DNA from: Cyclobacterium marinum DSM 745
GTDB taxonomy: Bacteria > Bacteroidota > Bacteroidia > Cytophagales > Cyclobacteriaceae
Direction of reading: 5' to 3'
DNA: 64,000 bases
NCBI RefSeq assembly: GCF_000222485.1
Contig: NC_015914.1
Coordinates: 1,302,001 to 1,366,000, forward strand
Shown here: positions 16,453-24,759 of the stretch, in pieces
Numbering within the stretch: the first letter of the stretch is position 1
Layout of the letters: each line of letters opens with the position of its first letter
Notes under the pieces: model-generated
What the model saw: only the letters and a program-made list of their open reading frames with translations
Told to the model about the DNA's origin: nothing
Database searches by the model: none
Program-made: the position numbers and the translations under genes

Positions 16453-16854
16453 ATGTTCCGCTTTAATTCAAAATTTCTACTACTAGGTATTTTCCTGTTT
16501 GCCCATCTATTCGTAGGCTTAGCACAAGAAAAAAACTCATCCATCATCTCAGCTTTTCAAAAGGGTTCAAGCAAAGCCCTGTCATCCTTTTTAGGCAAAA
16601 TGGTTGAAATTCGCTTTGACAATAGCAAGAAAGATTTTTCAAAAAGCCAAGCAGAAATCGTTCTGGCCAATTTTTTCAAGAGCAATCCGGTCAAGAGTTT
16701 TAAGCTGCAAAAAGAAAATAAAATTGACGCTAAAAACAGCTTTCTAATAGGCACTTACACCTCCATTAACAATCAGTTTAGTGTATTGATCAAAGGAAAA
16801 GAACTGGATGATGGGAGATGGCTGGTTAATAGTCTGGATTTCGTTAAGAAATAA
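16453..16854 (+). CDS. DUF4783 family exported protein
   Basis: A 133-residue secreted or periplasmic protein with a signal peptide (about 1-24, ending GLAQ). The body has the pattern of the Bacteroidota DUF4783 family: KGSSKALSSFLGKMVEIRF, then SKSQAEIVLANFF and a C-terminal DDGRWLVNSLDF. The fold is probably NTF2-like; its function is unknown. It lies 43 nt before nadC on the same strand, which is the usual neighbour for this family, but nadC also has its own promoter-like element. Confidence 0.82.
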   Translation: MFRFNSKFLLLGIFLFAHLFVGLAQEKNSSIISAFQKGSSKALSSFLGKMVEIRFDNSKKDFSKSQAEIVLANFFKSNPVKSFKLQKENKIDAKNSFLIGTYTSINNQFSVLIKGKELDDGRWLVNSLDFVKK

Positions 16855-16862
16855 ATTATCCT

Positions 16863-16890
16863 TTTGGTAGGAAATAATTTCTTATTTTTG
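16863..16890 (+). promoter_or_regulatory. Promoter candidate of nadC
   Basis: TTTG (16863-16866) is followed after 16 nt by TATTTTTG (16883-16890), an exact TAnnTTTG. The ATG of nadC is at 16898, only 7 nt after the -7 box, so transcripts would be leaderless or nearly so. The short spacer lowers confidence. Confidence 0.45.
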
Positions 16891-16897
16891 GCCTATT

Positions 16898-17776
16898 ATG
16901 AAAGACTATATTACAGCAGAAGGGTTAAATCAATTTATAGATGCCGCACTGAAAGAAGATGTGGGCGTAGGAGACCACTCCACTTTGGCATCAGTTCCTG
17001 CCGACCAACAAGGAAAAGCAAACCTTTTAATTAAGGAGAAAGGAATCATTGCCGGATTGACATTGGCCGAGCGGATATTCAGCCACTTTGACCCTAACCT
17101 GACAGTCAACTTGCTGATGAATGATGGGGATGCTGTAAACTATGGAGACATTGGGCTTACCGTTTCGGGAAGTGCCCAATCTATACTTACTACAGAAAGG
17201 CTCGTATTGAATTGTATGCAAAGAATGAGTGGCATCGCCACCAAAACACATCATTTCAATCAATTAATCCAACATACAGACGCACGTTTATTGGACACTC
17301 GCAAAACCACCCCAAATTTTAGAATGCTTGAAAAATGGGCAGTGGCTATTGGCGGAGGGCAAAATCATCGCTATGCGCTATACGACATGATTATGCTTAA
17401 GGACAATCATATTGATTTTGCAGGAGGTATTGCAGAAGCAATCAATGCCACCAATGCCTATTTGAAAAAAAATAGGCTAGATTTAAAAGTAGAGATTGAA
17501 ACAAGAAATTTAAAGGAAGTTAAAGCAGTACTTGACAAAGGAGGGGTAGATATTATCATGCTTGACAATATGTCACCCAAAGAAATGAAAGAAGCTGTGG
17601 CCTTAATTGACAAACAATACATTACAGAAGCATCGGGAGGGATTAATGAAAACACTATCGTAGATGTAGCCGAGTCCGGAGTGGATTTCATATCAGTGGG
17701 AGCCCTTACCCATCAGGTGCAAAGTCTGGACATTAGCTTAAAGGCCGTAAAGTATCATCCGCAAACTGCAGATTAA
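16898..17776 (+). CDS. nadC: Nicotinate-nucleotide pyrophosphorylase (carboxylating)
   Basis: Quinolinate phosphoribosyltransferase: converts quinolinate and PRPP to nicotinate mononucleotide, CO2 and PPi in de novo NAD synthesis. It has 292 residues. Motifs: DTRKTTPNFRMLEKWAV (about 132-148), GGGQNHRYALYDMIMLKDNH (about 150-169), VEIETRNLKE (about 195-204), DIIMLDNM (about 217-224) and EASGGI (about 243-248). The last 44 bp overlap the 3' end of the convergent ABC exporter gene (stop at 17733), so no intergenic terminator can lie between them. nadA and nadB are not in the window. Confidence 0.96.
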   Translation: MKDYITAEGLNQFIDAALKEDVGVGDHSTLASVPADQQGKANLLIKEKGIIAGLTLAERIFSHFDPNLTVNLLMNDGDAVNYGDIGLTVSGSAQSILTTERLVLNCMQRMSGIATKTHHFNQLIQHTDARLLDTRKTTPNFRMLEKWAVAIGGGQNHRYALYDMIMLKDNHIDFAGGIAEAINATNAYLKKNRLDLKVEIETRNLKEVKAVLDKGGVDIIMLDNMSPKEMKEAVALIDKQYITEASGGINENTIVDVAESGVDFISVGALTHQVQSLDISLKAVKYHPQTAD

Positions 17777-19544
17777 CTAAGTGGGCATAATGTCCACCTT
17801 CTTTAGCGCTTAATGCCTCGTGATTTCCTTCTTCGATAACCTTCCCATCTTTGATCACATAAATTCTATCAACCTTCCTAATGGTAGACAGTCTATGGGC
17901 AATAATAACAGTGGTTCTTCCCGTCATTAATTTATCCAGGGCTTCTTGAACCAAAGATTCCGTTTCGGCATCTAAAGACGAAGTAGCTTCATCCAAAATT
18001 AAAATGGCCGGATCCTTTAATATTGCCCTAGCAATTGCTATCCTTTGCCTTTGACCACCGGATAACTTGATCCCTCTCTCGCCTACCAAGGTATCAAAAC
18101 CATCAGGGAATTTATCTATAAACTCTAAAGCATTTGCCTGTTTGGCAGCATTTACTATTTCCTCCTCACTGGCATTTGGCTTGGCATACCTGATATTTTC
18201 CCGGATCGATCCACCAAACAGCAGCACCTCTTGAGGCACCATTCCAATATTTTTCCTTAAACCCTGTGGGTCCCACTCTTCTATGGATTTTTCATCCAGT
18301 AAAATAGACCCACTACCTATGGAATAAAACTTAAGCAATAATTGAATAATTGTAGATTTCCCGGCACCACTATGTCCAGCAAGAGCAATTTTTTCACCCG
18401 GCTCTGCATATAGAGAAATTCCATCCAACACACGATATTCAGGCCTGGTGGGATAATGAAACTTCACCTTATCGAACCGAATAGATCCACTTATGGAGCT
18501 TTCTGAAGTGAGGCTTTTTTGCTCTTCAGTTATTTCATTTAAGATTTCCAATACCCTTTCAGAAGAACCAATGGCCTTTTGAATTTGCCCATAAATATCA
18601 CCCAATCCGGCTATGGACCCACCGATAAATGTGGTATACAAGACAAAGGAAACGAGGTCTCCCACACTCATCTCTCCGGCACTTACCAATGTCGCCCCAT
18701 ACCATATTACAGCAACGATGCCTCCAAAAAGAGCGAAGATTATAAAGGAAATAAAAGCCCCTCTAAATCCGGCTGCTTTCAATGCAACCTCTACTACACT
18801 ATTGAGTTTATTTCTATACCGGTTAATTTCATAATTTTCCCCTGTAAAAGATTTTACTGTCGCGATAGATTGTAAGGTTTCTTCCACCACCACATTTGCA
18901 GAGGCAAGTGCATCTTGGGTTTTCTTGGAAAGTTTCCTGATAAATTTCCCAAATATCATAGCTATCACCACAAGTACGGGAATTGTAATCAACATAAAAA
19001 GTGTTAACCGCGGAGTGGTATAAAACAAAAATATTATTCCTGCTACAAGCGTAATGATTTGTCTTAACAATTCTGCCAAGGTTATGGAGAAGGTATCCTG
19101 GAGCATTGTGACATCAGAAGTAATCCTACTGATCAACTCCCCTGTTCTTCGTTGGTCAAAGAATGTCATAGGCAATCTCACCAATCGTTCATACAGGGCC
19201 ACCCTGATGTCCCTCATGGAGTTTTCACTAACCTTAGCAAATAGCCAAACCCTAAAAAAGGAAAATATACTTTGAATAAATAATATCCCGATCAATACAA
19301 AGGCGATCCCATTGATATCATTAATAATCCAATCTTTCCCTGAAGCGGCATCAATTAACTTGCCTGCCACATAAGGAAAAGTCAACAACATTAGGCTGGA
19401 AAAAAACAAAAAAACCATCCCAATAATAAAAGGCACTTTATAAGGCATGGCAAACTTGAAAATCCCAAATAGCTTTTCGAAGTTCTTTTTATTTAATTTT
19501 CTTTTGTCACTTTCTTCTATAGGTAAACCTCTTTGCTTAGCCAT
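17733..19544 (-). CDS. ABC exporter, fused permease and ATPase (MsbA-like half transporter)
   Basis: A 603-residue type IV ABC half-transporter that should work as a homodimer in the inner membrane. Six transmembrane segments lie in the first 330 residues, with the RLPMTFFDQRRTGELISR coupling-helix region. The ATPase follows: Walker A AGHSGAGKST (about 389-398), Q-loop IGMVPQE, signature LSGGQRQR (about 493-500), Walker B ILILDEATSS (about 512-521) and IAHRLS (about 546-551). The substrate is unknown; lipid/LPS (MsbA-like) or multidrug export are both possible. It is the last gene of a ribH-lysC-DUF6787-ABC unit. Confidence 0.92.
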   Translation of the reverse strand: MAKQRGLPIEESDKRKLNKKNFEKLFGIFKFAMPYKVPFIIGMVFLFFSSLMLLTFPYVAGKLIDAASGKDWIINDINGIAFVLIGILFIQSIFSFFRVWLFAKVSENSMRDIRVALYERLVRLPMTFFDQRRTGELISRITSDVTMLQDTFSITLAELLRQIITLVAGIIFLFYTTPRLTLFMLITIPVLVVIAMIFGKFIRKLSKKTQDALASANVVVEETLQSIATVKSFTGENYEINRYRNKLNSVVEVALKAAGFRGAFISFIIFALFGGIVAVIWYGATLVSAGEMSVGDLVSFVLYTTFIGGSIAGLGDIYGQIQKAIGSSERVLEILNEITEEQKSLTSESSISGSIRFDKVKFHYPTRPEYRVLDGISLYAEPGEKIALAGHSGAGKSTIIQLLLKFYSIGSGSILLDEKSIEEWDPQGLRKNIGMVPQEVLLFGGSIRENIRYAKPNASEEEIVNAAKQANALEFIDKFPDGFDTLVGERGIKLSGGQRQRIAIARAILKDPAILILDEATSSLDAETESLVQEALDKLMTGRTTVIIAHRLSTIRKVDRIYVIKDGKVIEEGNHEALSAKEGGHYAHLVNLQFADDTLRPLS

Positions 19545-19581
19545 TGATAATACTATTTTTTACCTGTTAATAACTTTAGTT

Positions 19582-19920
19582 TTACTTTTTATTTTGGGTT
19601 AATAACCGTCTTAAACGGCGGAAAAATTGCTTTTCTTTTTCCCAGAAAAAAGCAAATTGTCCAAAAATAAAACCATATATCAAAAGGAATAACTGATATA
19701 ATGGCAATACCAACAAAAGGTAAATGACCGTTTTCAAGAAACTCCTTTCACTGGTATCGAAGCCTAAAAAATCAAAAATGGGTTGCTTAATCAATAAAAT
19801 TGTAAAACCTGTACAAGCAAACACTACCAAAACCAGCACCACCTGCCAAAGACTTTTTAGCTGCCATTTGGCTTGAAGCTTTTTTAGAAAATTGGATTTG
19901 TTTGCTTGTGGCTCACCCAT
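19582..19920 (-). CDS. DUF6787 family membrane protein
   Basis: A 112-residue protein with two hydrophobic segments (about 23-44 and 61-86). It has the family pattern KLQAKWQLKSLWQVVLVLVVFACTG at the N-terminus and FWEKEKQFFRRL at the C-terminus, matching the small Bacteroidota DUF6787 family as I recall it. The function is unknown. It lies 10 nt after the aspartate kinase stop and 37 nt before the ABC exporter, so it is co-transcribed with both. Confidence 0.75.
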   Translation of the reverse strand: MGEPQANKSNFLKKLQAKWQLKSLWQVVLVLVVFACTGFTILLIKQPIFDFLGFDTSERSFLKTVIYLLLVLPLYQLFLLIYGFIFGQFAFFWEKEKQFFRRLRRLLTQNKK

Positions 19921-19930
19921 CTACTTATTT

Positions 19931-21256
19931 TTACTTGAAGTCAAACAGGCCATTATTCAGGCATTGCAAGGCTTGATTTTTATGTTTACCATCCACGAGC
20001 AAGGACACATTGTGCTTGCTTCCACCGTAAGAGACCATTCTTAACGGAAATTCTTCAACACTATCAATAATCTTATTAAGGACCTGTTTTTCTTCCATAA
20101 TAGAATTACCAACAATGCAGATAATGGAGAGGTAATGATCAACTTCTACTTTCCCCAATTTCTGCAATTCAGCAGTTATTTCCTTTAAATGAGTAATATC
20201 ATCAAGGGTTAAAGATATGGCCACTTCCGAAGTGGTTATCATATCAATTGATGTCTTGTATTTTTCAAATATCTCAAATACTTTCCTCAAAAATCCATGT
20301 GCCAAAAGCATGCGACTGGATTTTATCTTTATGGCGGTAATGCCATCTTTTGCCGCAATAGCTTTAACACCAACAGAACCTTCTCCTTCACCTGTTATGG
20401 TAGTCCCTTGTGCACTTGGCTCCATGGTATTGAGAAGTTTCACGGGTACATTGTGAGATTGGGCTGGCCAGATAGAAGCAGGATGTAGGATTTTCGCGCC
20501 AAAATAGGCCAATTCAGCTGCTTCATCAAAAGACAATTGAGCAATGGGTCTGGTTTGATCTACCACCCGGGGATCATTGTTATGCATCCCATCAATATCC
20601 GTCCATATTTCAACAACAGAAGCTGACAAAACTGAACCTATTAAGGAAGCAGTATAATCACTTCCTCCCCTTTTGAGGTTATCAACCTCATTCAGGTGAT
20701 TTTTACATATATAACCTTGAGTGATAAAAACAGTCTCATTGGGATAACTGGCCAATATGGCTTTTAACTTTTCACCAATTCTGCCGAGGTTTGGTTCATC
20801 ATTTTCATCAATACACATAAACTCAAGTGCCGGCAGAAAAACTGCAGGAACTTCATCTTCCTGAAGCAAAGTGTAAAACAGCTTGGTTGATAATAATTCG
20901 CCTTGGGCCAAAATATCCTTATTAATGGCTTCATTAAAGGATATTTTAAGGATGATATTCAAAAACTCAAAATGCTCATTAATGATTTGCAATGCTTTGG
21001 CTTTGCCTGCCTCAGTACTCAATAAGTCCTGATGAAATTGTATGTAATGTTCATGGAGACTTTGTATTTTTTCCTTGGCCTCTTCCTTTTTTCCAGAAGA
21101 CAAAGATTCCCCTATCGCTACTAAAGCGTTGGTAGTGCCAGACAAAGCTGAAAGCACCACAATTTTCTTTTCATTATCTAATGTGATCAGATCTTTTACC
21201 TGATGCATTCTCTCCGGTCTTCCTACAGAAGTACCGCCAAATTTCATGATTTTCAT
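19931..21256 (-). CDS. lysC: Aspartate kinase
   Basis: Phosphorylates aspartate to open lysine, threonine, methionine and diaminopimelate synthesis. It is a monofunctional form of 441 residues with no homoserine dehydrogenase fusion. Motifs: MKFGGTSVG (4-12), NLKRGGSDYTASLIG (about 193-207, kinase loop) and WTDIDGMHNNDPRVV (about 218-232). A C-terminal pair of ACT domains (about 300-441; VAISLTLDD, then SIICIVGNSI) suggests feedback control by an amino acid, probably lysine or threonine. It is between ribH (41-nt gap) and the DUF6787 gene. A second in-frame ATG at codon 4 could also be used. Confidence 0.95.
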   Translation of the reverse strand: MKIMKFGGTSVGRPERMHQVKDLITLDNEKKIVVLSALSGTTNALVAIGESLSSGKKEEAKEKIQSLHEHYIQFHQDLLSTEAGKAKALQIINEHFEFLNIILKISFNEAINKDILAQGELLSTKLFYTLLQEDEVPAVFLPALEFMCIDENDEPNLGRIGEKLKAILASYPNETVFITQGYICKNHLNEVDNLKRGGSDYTASLIGSVLSASVVEIWTDIDGMHNNDPRVVDQTRPIAQLSFDEAAELAYFGAKILHPASIWPAQSHNVPVKLLNTMEPSAQGTTITGEGEGSVGVKAIAAKDGITAIKIKSSRMLLAHGFLRKVFEIFEKYKTSIDMITTSEVAISLTLDDITHLKEITAELQKLGKVEVDHYLSIICIVGNSIMEEKQVLNKIIDSVEEFPLRMVSYGGSKHNVSLLVDGKHKNQALQCLNNGLFDFK

Positions 21257-21297
21257 TAGAATACCAGATTTATGATATATGTTGTTATTAGCCGGCC

Positions 21298-21774
21298 TTA
21301 AAAGCCTAGCATTTTTATCGCTGTGATGGCCGCTTCATCTCCTTTGTTACCATGTTTACCTCCTGCTCTATCTAAAGCTTGCTGCTGATTTTCCGGAGTA
21401 AGCACACCGAAGATTACGGGCTTGTCATACTTTAATCCTACTTGTGTAATTCCATTGGCTACGGCATCACAGATAAAATCAAAATGCCGCGTTTCACCTT
21501 GTATTACACAACCCAAACATATCACGGCATCTATTTCCTCAAGTTTTGCCAACCATTGTGCACCTAAGGGGAGCTCGAAGGATCCGGGAACGTTCTTTCT
21601 ATATATATTCTCTTTTTTTGCACCATAGCGCAAAAGCGTTTCAATTGCCCCACTATAAAGCGAGGATGTAATTTCGTCATTCCATTCAGCTACCACCAAG
21701 GCAAAGGTCTTATCACTTATATCCTGAATATTTTCTTGGGTATGCTGACTTAAATTTTTTAATGAGGTAGCCAT
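21298..21774 (-). CDS. ribH: 6,7-dimethyl-8-ribityllumazine synthase
   Basis: Penultimate enzyme of riboflavin synthesis; condenses the ribityl-aminouracil with dihydroxybutanone phosphate. Its 158 residues match the family. Motifs: VVAEWNDEIT (27-36, substrate-stacking Trp), VPGSFELPLGAQWLA (62-76), CLGCVIQGETRHFDFIC (86-102, catalytic His 97) and KPVIFGVLT (118-126). It sits directly behind a hairpin terminator (21797-21829) that ends the upstream TPR gene, and heads the ribH-lysC-DUF6787-ABC unit. No FMN riboswitch is recognisable before it; the gap is only 76 bp. Confidence 0.96.
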   Translation of the reverse strand: MATSLKNLSQHTQENIQDISDKTFALVVAEWNDEITSSLYSGAIETLLRYGAKKENIYRKNVPGSFELPLGAQWLAKLEEIDAVICLGCVIQGETRHFDFICDAVANGITQVGLKYDKPVIFGVLTPENQQQALDRAGGKHGNKGDEAAITAIKMLGF

Positions 21775-21796
21775 AAGTTTGCTATTAATTCACAAA

Positions 21797-21829
21797 AAAA
21801 GAGTAAAACCAATCAGGTCTTACTCTTTT
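21797..21829 (-). terminator. Terminator between the TPR gene and ribH
   Basis: The arms AAAAGAGTAA (21797-21806) and TTACTCTTTT (21820-21829) enclose a 13-nt loop that can pair further (ACC/GGT). A-run and T-run flank it. It lies 22 nt beyond the stop at 21851 and only 23 nt before the ribH ATG, so it is either leaky or ribH has a promoter overlapping it. Confidence 0.75.
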
Positions 21830-21850
21830 ATATCAATGATTTAATTCATA

Positions 21851-22573
21851 TCAATTAGAAGCCAGACCTTCGAGTCGGGCTTTATGCTTTCGAGCTTCAC
21901 TGTATTCATAAGCATTTGAATACTTCGTTTCTATTTCTTCATAGGTAGCAATGGCTTGATCCAATTCACCTGCCTCTTCATAAGCGATGGCCAATTTTGC
22001 TAAATACTTTGGAGTGAAAAACTCATTGACTTTATAATTGGCAGCGTCTTTATAATAGTCGATGGCATCATCTAACTCTCCAAGTTCCATATAGGCATCA
22101 CCAATTAATGAATAGGCATGAGCCTGCACCAAAAAGTCGGAAGAAGAAAACTTTTTCAAATGATCAGCTGCAGATTGAAATTCACCTGTGGATAGATAAA
22201 TAGAACCTACATAGTAGTGAGCTAGATTAGAAGCATCAGTTCCACTATATTCATCTATAATGGTAAGAAATCCAGGTTCTACACCATCTCCATTCAAAGC
22301 AAAGTCTAAACTATCCTGCTCGAAATAGTAAACTGCTTGGAACATTTCTCCTTGAGCCTTCTCGTTTTGATTGGCTTTATGTATCTGAAACCCAATTATT
22401 CCTGCAATAATTAAAATCACCGCACCAATGGCTCCGCCAACAAATTTGGCGTTGTCCTTTAAGAAGGTCTCCCCTCTTCCAAGGCGGTCAGCAATTGCTT
22501 CCGGATTCTCAAGAAGCTCATTGGATGTATCTGTAGTCGGTTTCCCTTTTTTGGTCTTTTGAGTGGCCATCAT
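21851..22573 (-). CDS. Membrane-anchored TPR protein, YfgM-like
   Basis: A 240-residue protein with a cytoplasmic N-terminus (about 1-43), one membrane span (about 46-66, VGGAIGAVILIIAGIIGFQI) and a periplasmic TPR domain. At least three repeats are readable, including LAHYYVGSIYLSTGEFQSA, HAYSLIGDAYMELGELDDA and LAKLAIAYEEAGELDQA. This is the layout of YfgM-type proteins that assist the Sec translocon and PpiD, but that link is by analogy only. A textbook promoter lies before it (22590-22621). The start is ATG 22573 or the adjacent ATG 22570. Confidence 0.82.
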   Translation of the reverse strand: MMATQKTKKGKPTTDTSNELLENPEAIADRLGRGETFLKDNAKFVGGAIGAVILIIAGIIGFQIHKANQNEKAQGEMFQAVYYFEQDSLDFALNGDGVEPGFLTIIDEYSGTDASNLAHYYVGSIYLSTGEFQSAADHLKKFSSSDFLVQAHAYSLIGDAYMELGELDDAIDYYKDAANYKVNEFFTPKYLAKLAIAYEEAGELDQAIATYEEIETKYSNAYEYSEARKHKARLEGLASN

Positions 22574-22589
22574 TTTTAATTTTGAGTGG

Positions 22590-22621
22590 CAAATATAGAT
22601 TATGTTTTAATGAATAACAAA
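22590..22621 (-). promoter_or_regulatory. Consensus Bacteroidota promoter of the TPR gene
   Basis: On the minus strand TTTG (22618-22621) is followed after exactly 20 nt by TATATTTG (22590-22597). This is a full match to the housekeeping -33/-7 pattern of Bacteroidota. Transcription should start about 10 nt before the ATG at 22573. It is the best promoter I found in the window. Confidence 0.7.
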
Positions 22622-22790
22622 ACTATTGTGGCCTGAGCAGTAAAAAATGAATAAGTATGGTTAAACTCTGCTATATTTCCCCATCTTTTCACCACTCTAT
22701 CACTTCATTAGCTTTAGTTATCATGTTTTTTGCCCTTCTAAAGCGAATGCTACATAAGGCTGTTTTCCCACGCTTCCAATTTGCCGATAA

Positions 22791-22830
22791 ATAAAAACGC
22801 TCCACCTTCAAAAATCATTGAAAGTGGAGC
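22791..22830 (-). terminator. Terminator of the PhoX/DUF839 gene
   Basis: The arms GCTCCACCTTCAA (22799-22811) and TTGAAAGTGGAGC (22818-22830) pair over 13 bp with one G-U when read on the minus strand. They are followed on that strand by a T-rich run (22791-22797). The hairpin lies about 20 nt beyond the stop at 22851. Confidence 0.88.
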
Positions 22831-22850
22831 ATTTCCATTAATCTAACAAA

Positions 22851-24260
22851 CTAGGACTTCCAAGGTCCGGTAATGGCCAAGGTAATGCCAGGGCCTTGAA
22901 TATTTACAAAATAGGTTTTTCCGGATGGTGAAAACACTCCTCCTGCTAACTCAGACTCAAAACCTACATTTTCTGCGAGGTGATACAATTCACCTTTTGG
23001 GGTTACCCCTACTAGGAAAGGATGTTTGTGATCCTCACATAAAATAACATCCCCCCAAGGAGCCACAGCTAAATTATCACAATTCTTTAATATCTCCCTG
23101 TCTTCAGATTCTACGAATAGGGTCAACTCTCCGGGGTTGTTTTTTTCTTCAGGTTTTCCTTCGTCTTTACTTGGTGTGTAACGAAATACCTGTCCTGCAC
23201 CTATTTTACCTCCATTGGTACAGGCAAAGTAAACCTCCTTGTCTCCATACCATATTCCCTCTCCTCTAGCAAAAACAGCTGCCCCTTTGTCAAAGCCTTG
23301 GAAACGCAGGTCATCTTCAGGACTTTCCACATTTTCAATGTCAACCCATGTCACTTTATGCTTTTTCATTAGTGGAAACTCAGGGCCTTCACTGTCTTCC
23401 CAGTTTCTGGTATCCCTACTTTTCTCACCCAAAATGACAAGTGCTTGTAATTTACCTCCTTTATGAAGTTTACCCGGATTATTTGGAATGTATCTATAAA
23501 AAATACTGTCTCCTCTGTCCTCTGTAAGGTAAACAACACCCGAGGCAGGATCTACCGCTACCGCCTCATGATTGAACCTACCCATTGCCTTAATCGGTAG
23601 TGGCTTTGCTCTTTTTATTTCCTCAGATGCCGGAACCTCAAAAACATACCCATGATCTTTTTCTAAACGTCCTTCGTAACCACCCTTTTTTAATGTACTT
23701 TCTTCACAAGTAAGCCAAGTCCCCCATGGAGTAATACCACCTGCACAGTTTCTAACGGTTCCTGCCAAGCTCATGTATTGTTTTTCCAGTTCCCCGGTAT
23801 TCTCATTGTAAACAAAAGTTGAAGTACCTCCTAAACCGGGTAATAAACCTTTTCCAAAATCATAAAAATCTTTGGGACTAATTTTATCCACCAACTCATT
23901 GTTTTTTCCAAAGCCCGAGTTTTCTAATGAATCAGGACTAAGCTCATGATTTCGAACCACTATTGTCCTTCCATTCTTTCCTTGAAAAGCACCCATCCCA
24001 TCTGAGGCCCCTGGTAAATAAAAGCCATCGTCCATTTTATCTCCTTTGGTTGTAAGGATTTTATAAGTGAATCCTTCAGGTAAATTTAAAATACCTTCAG
24101 GGTCTTTCTGTAATGGACCATAGCCTAATGTAGCTGGAGTTGCTGTTTTCCCTACAACTTGGTTGGGATTGATAAACTGATACAACCCCATAAAGCCAAG
24201 CGTGGCCATTCCAGAGGTTTTAATAAATTTTCTTCGTGTGTCTTTGTTAGATGGATTCAT
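22851..24260 (-). CDS. Tat-exported DUF839/PhoX-family protein
   Basis: A 469-residue exported beta-propeller-like protein of the DUF839 (PhoX-type phosphatase) family. The N-terminus carries a twin-arginine signal (TRRKFIK at 8-14, then a hydrophobic stretch MATLGFMGLYQF). Diagnostic segments are VVRNHELSPDS (about 101-111), TPWGTWLTCEES (about 176-187) with the downstream GRFNHEAVAVDP (about 227-238), and a late DNLAVAPWGDVILCEDH (about 395-411); these acidic and His-containing loops form the Ca/Fe site in PhoX. It is shorter than classical PhoX, so phosphatase activity is inferred, not shown. It is a single gene with its own terminator. Confidence 0.85.
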   Translation of the reverse strand: MNPSNKDTRRKFIKTSGMATLGFMGLYQFINPNQVVGKTATPATLGYGPLQKDPEGILNLPEGFTYKILTTKGDKMDDGFYLPGASDGMGAFQGKNGRTIVVRNHELSPDSLENSGFGKNNELVDKISPKDFYDFGKGLLPGLGGTSTFVYNENTGELEKQYMSLAGTVRNCAGGITPWGTWLTCEESTLKKGGYEGRLEKDHGYVFEVPASEEIKRAKPLPIKAMGRFNHEAVAVDPASGVVYLTEDRGDSIFYRYIPNNPGKLHKGGKLQALVILGEKSRDTRNWEDSEGPEFPLMKKHKVTWVDIENVESPEDDLRFQGFDKGAAVFARGEGIWYGDKEVYFACTNGGKIGAGQVFRYTPSKDEGKPEEKNNPGELTLFVESEDREILKNCDNLAVAPWGDVILCEDHKHPFLVGVTPKGELYHLAENVGFESELAGGVFSPSGKTYFVNIQGPGITLAITGPWKS

Positions 24261-24759
24261 ATAAAATTTTCAAATGGTTATTACTTAACTATACGCTAAA
24301 ATCCTAAATCATACCTTATTTTTTAAAAAGGGTCCCTCACTTATTATGAATAAGCAGTTTAATTAAAATCAAAATAATTACCTACCATTAATCTTTTAAC
24401 GGTCAAAATCAACCTCTTACAAAATTTTTAAAGAAGGTTTGAATACTATTATGACTAATGAATCTTCTGGTTTACCAATTTTTTTGTAATCTTAATTCAT
24501 TGCTATCAAAATCATTCAACTTCATCATTATGTATATATTAATATTTGCTACACAGGAAAAAATCTAAATCCTATGGAAAAATCTCCGTTGCCAAGATTA
24601 ATATAGGCCAAAAAACCATGAAGACTAAATGGTTGATTTTTTTTTGCGGGCTAAAAACTATATAAGAAATCTACAGAACCAATACCATTTTCTAAGGTTA
24701 ATCTTGGTTTTTTGGCTTCCAATGTCAAGCAATTACCTTTGTGCTTCAACCAACTAATT
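24261..24759. other. Long AT-rich intergenic region with a weak orphan terminator
   Basis: About 500 bp between two divergent genes, very AT-rich, with no convincing coding frame. It holds a hairpin followed by nine T (24614-24645, plus strand) that has no gene upstream on that strand. It also holds a TAATCTTG element (24699-24706) resembling a -7 box for the plus-strand gene that starts at 24760. I see no known riboswitch or RNA gene here. Confidence 0.6.
24614..24645 (+). terminator. Weak orphan terminator-like hairpin
   Basis: The arms AACCAT (24614-24619) and ATGGTT (24629-24634) enclose a 9-nt loop, followed by GA and nine T (24637-24645). The stem is short. There is no plus-strand gene upstream, so it would end a small leader or regulatory RNA if it is real. 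Confidence 0.4.

Noticed and set aside
21775..21850. FMN riboswitch before ribH
   Set aside because: The gap is only 76 bp, is filled by a terminator hairpin, and shows none of the conserved RFN elements.
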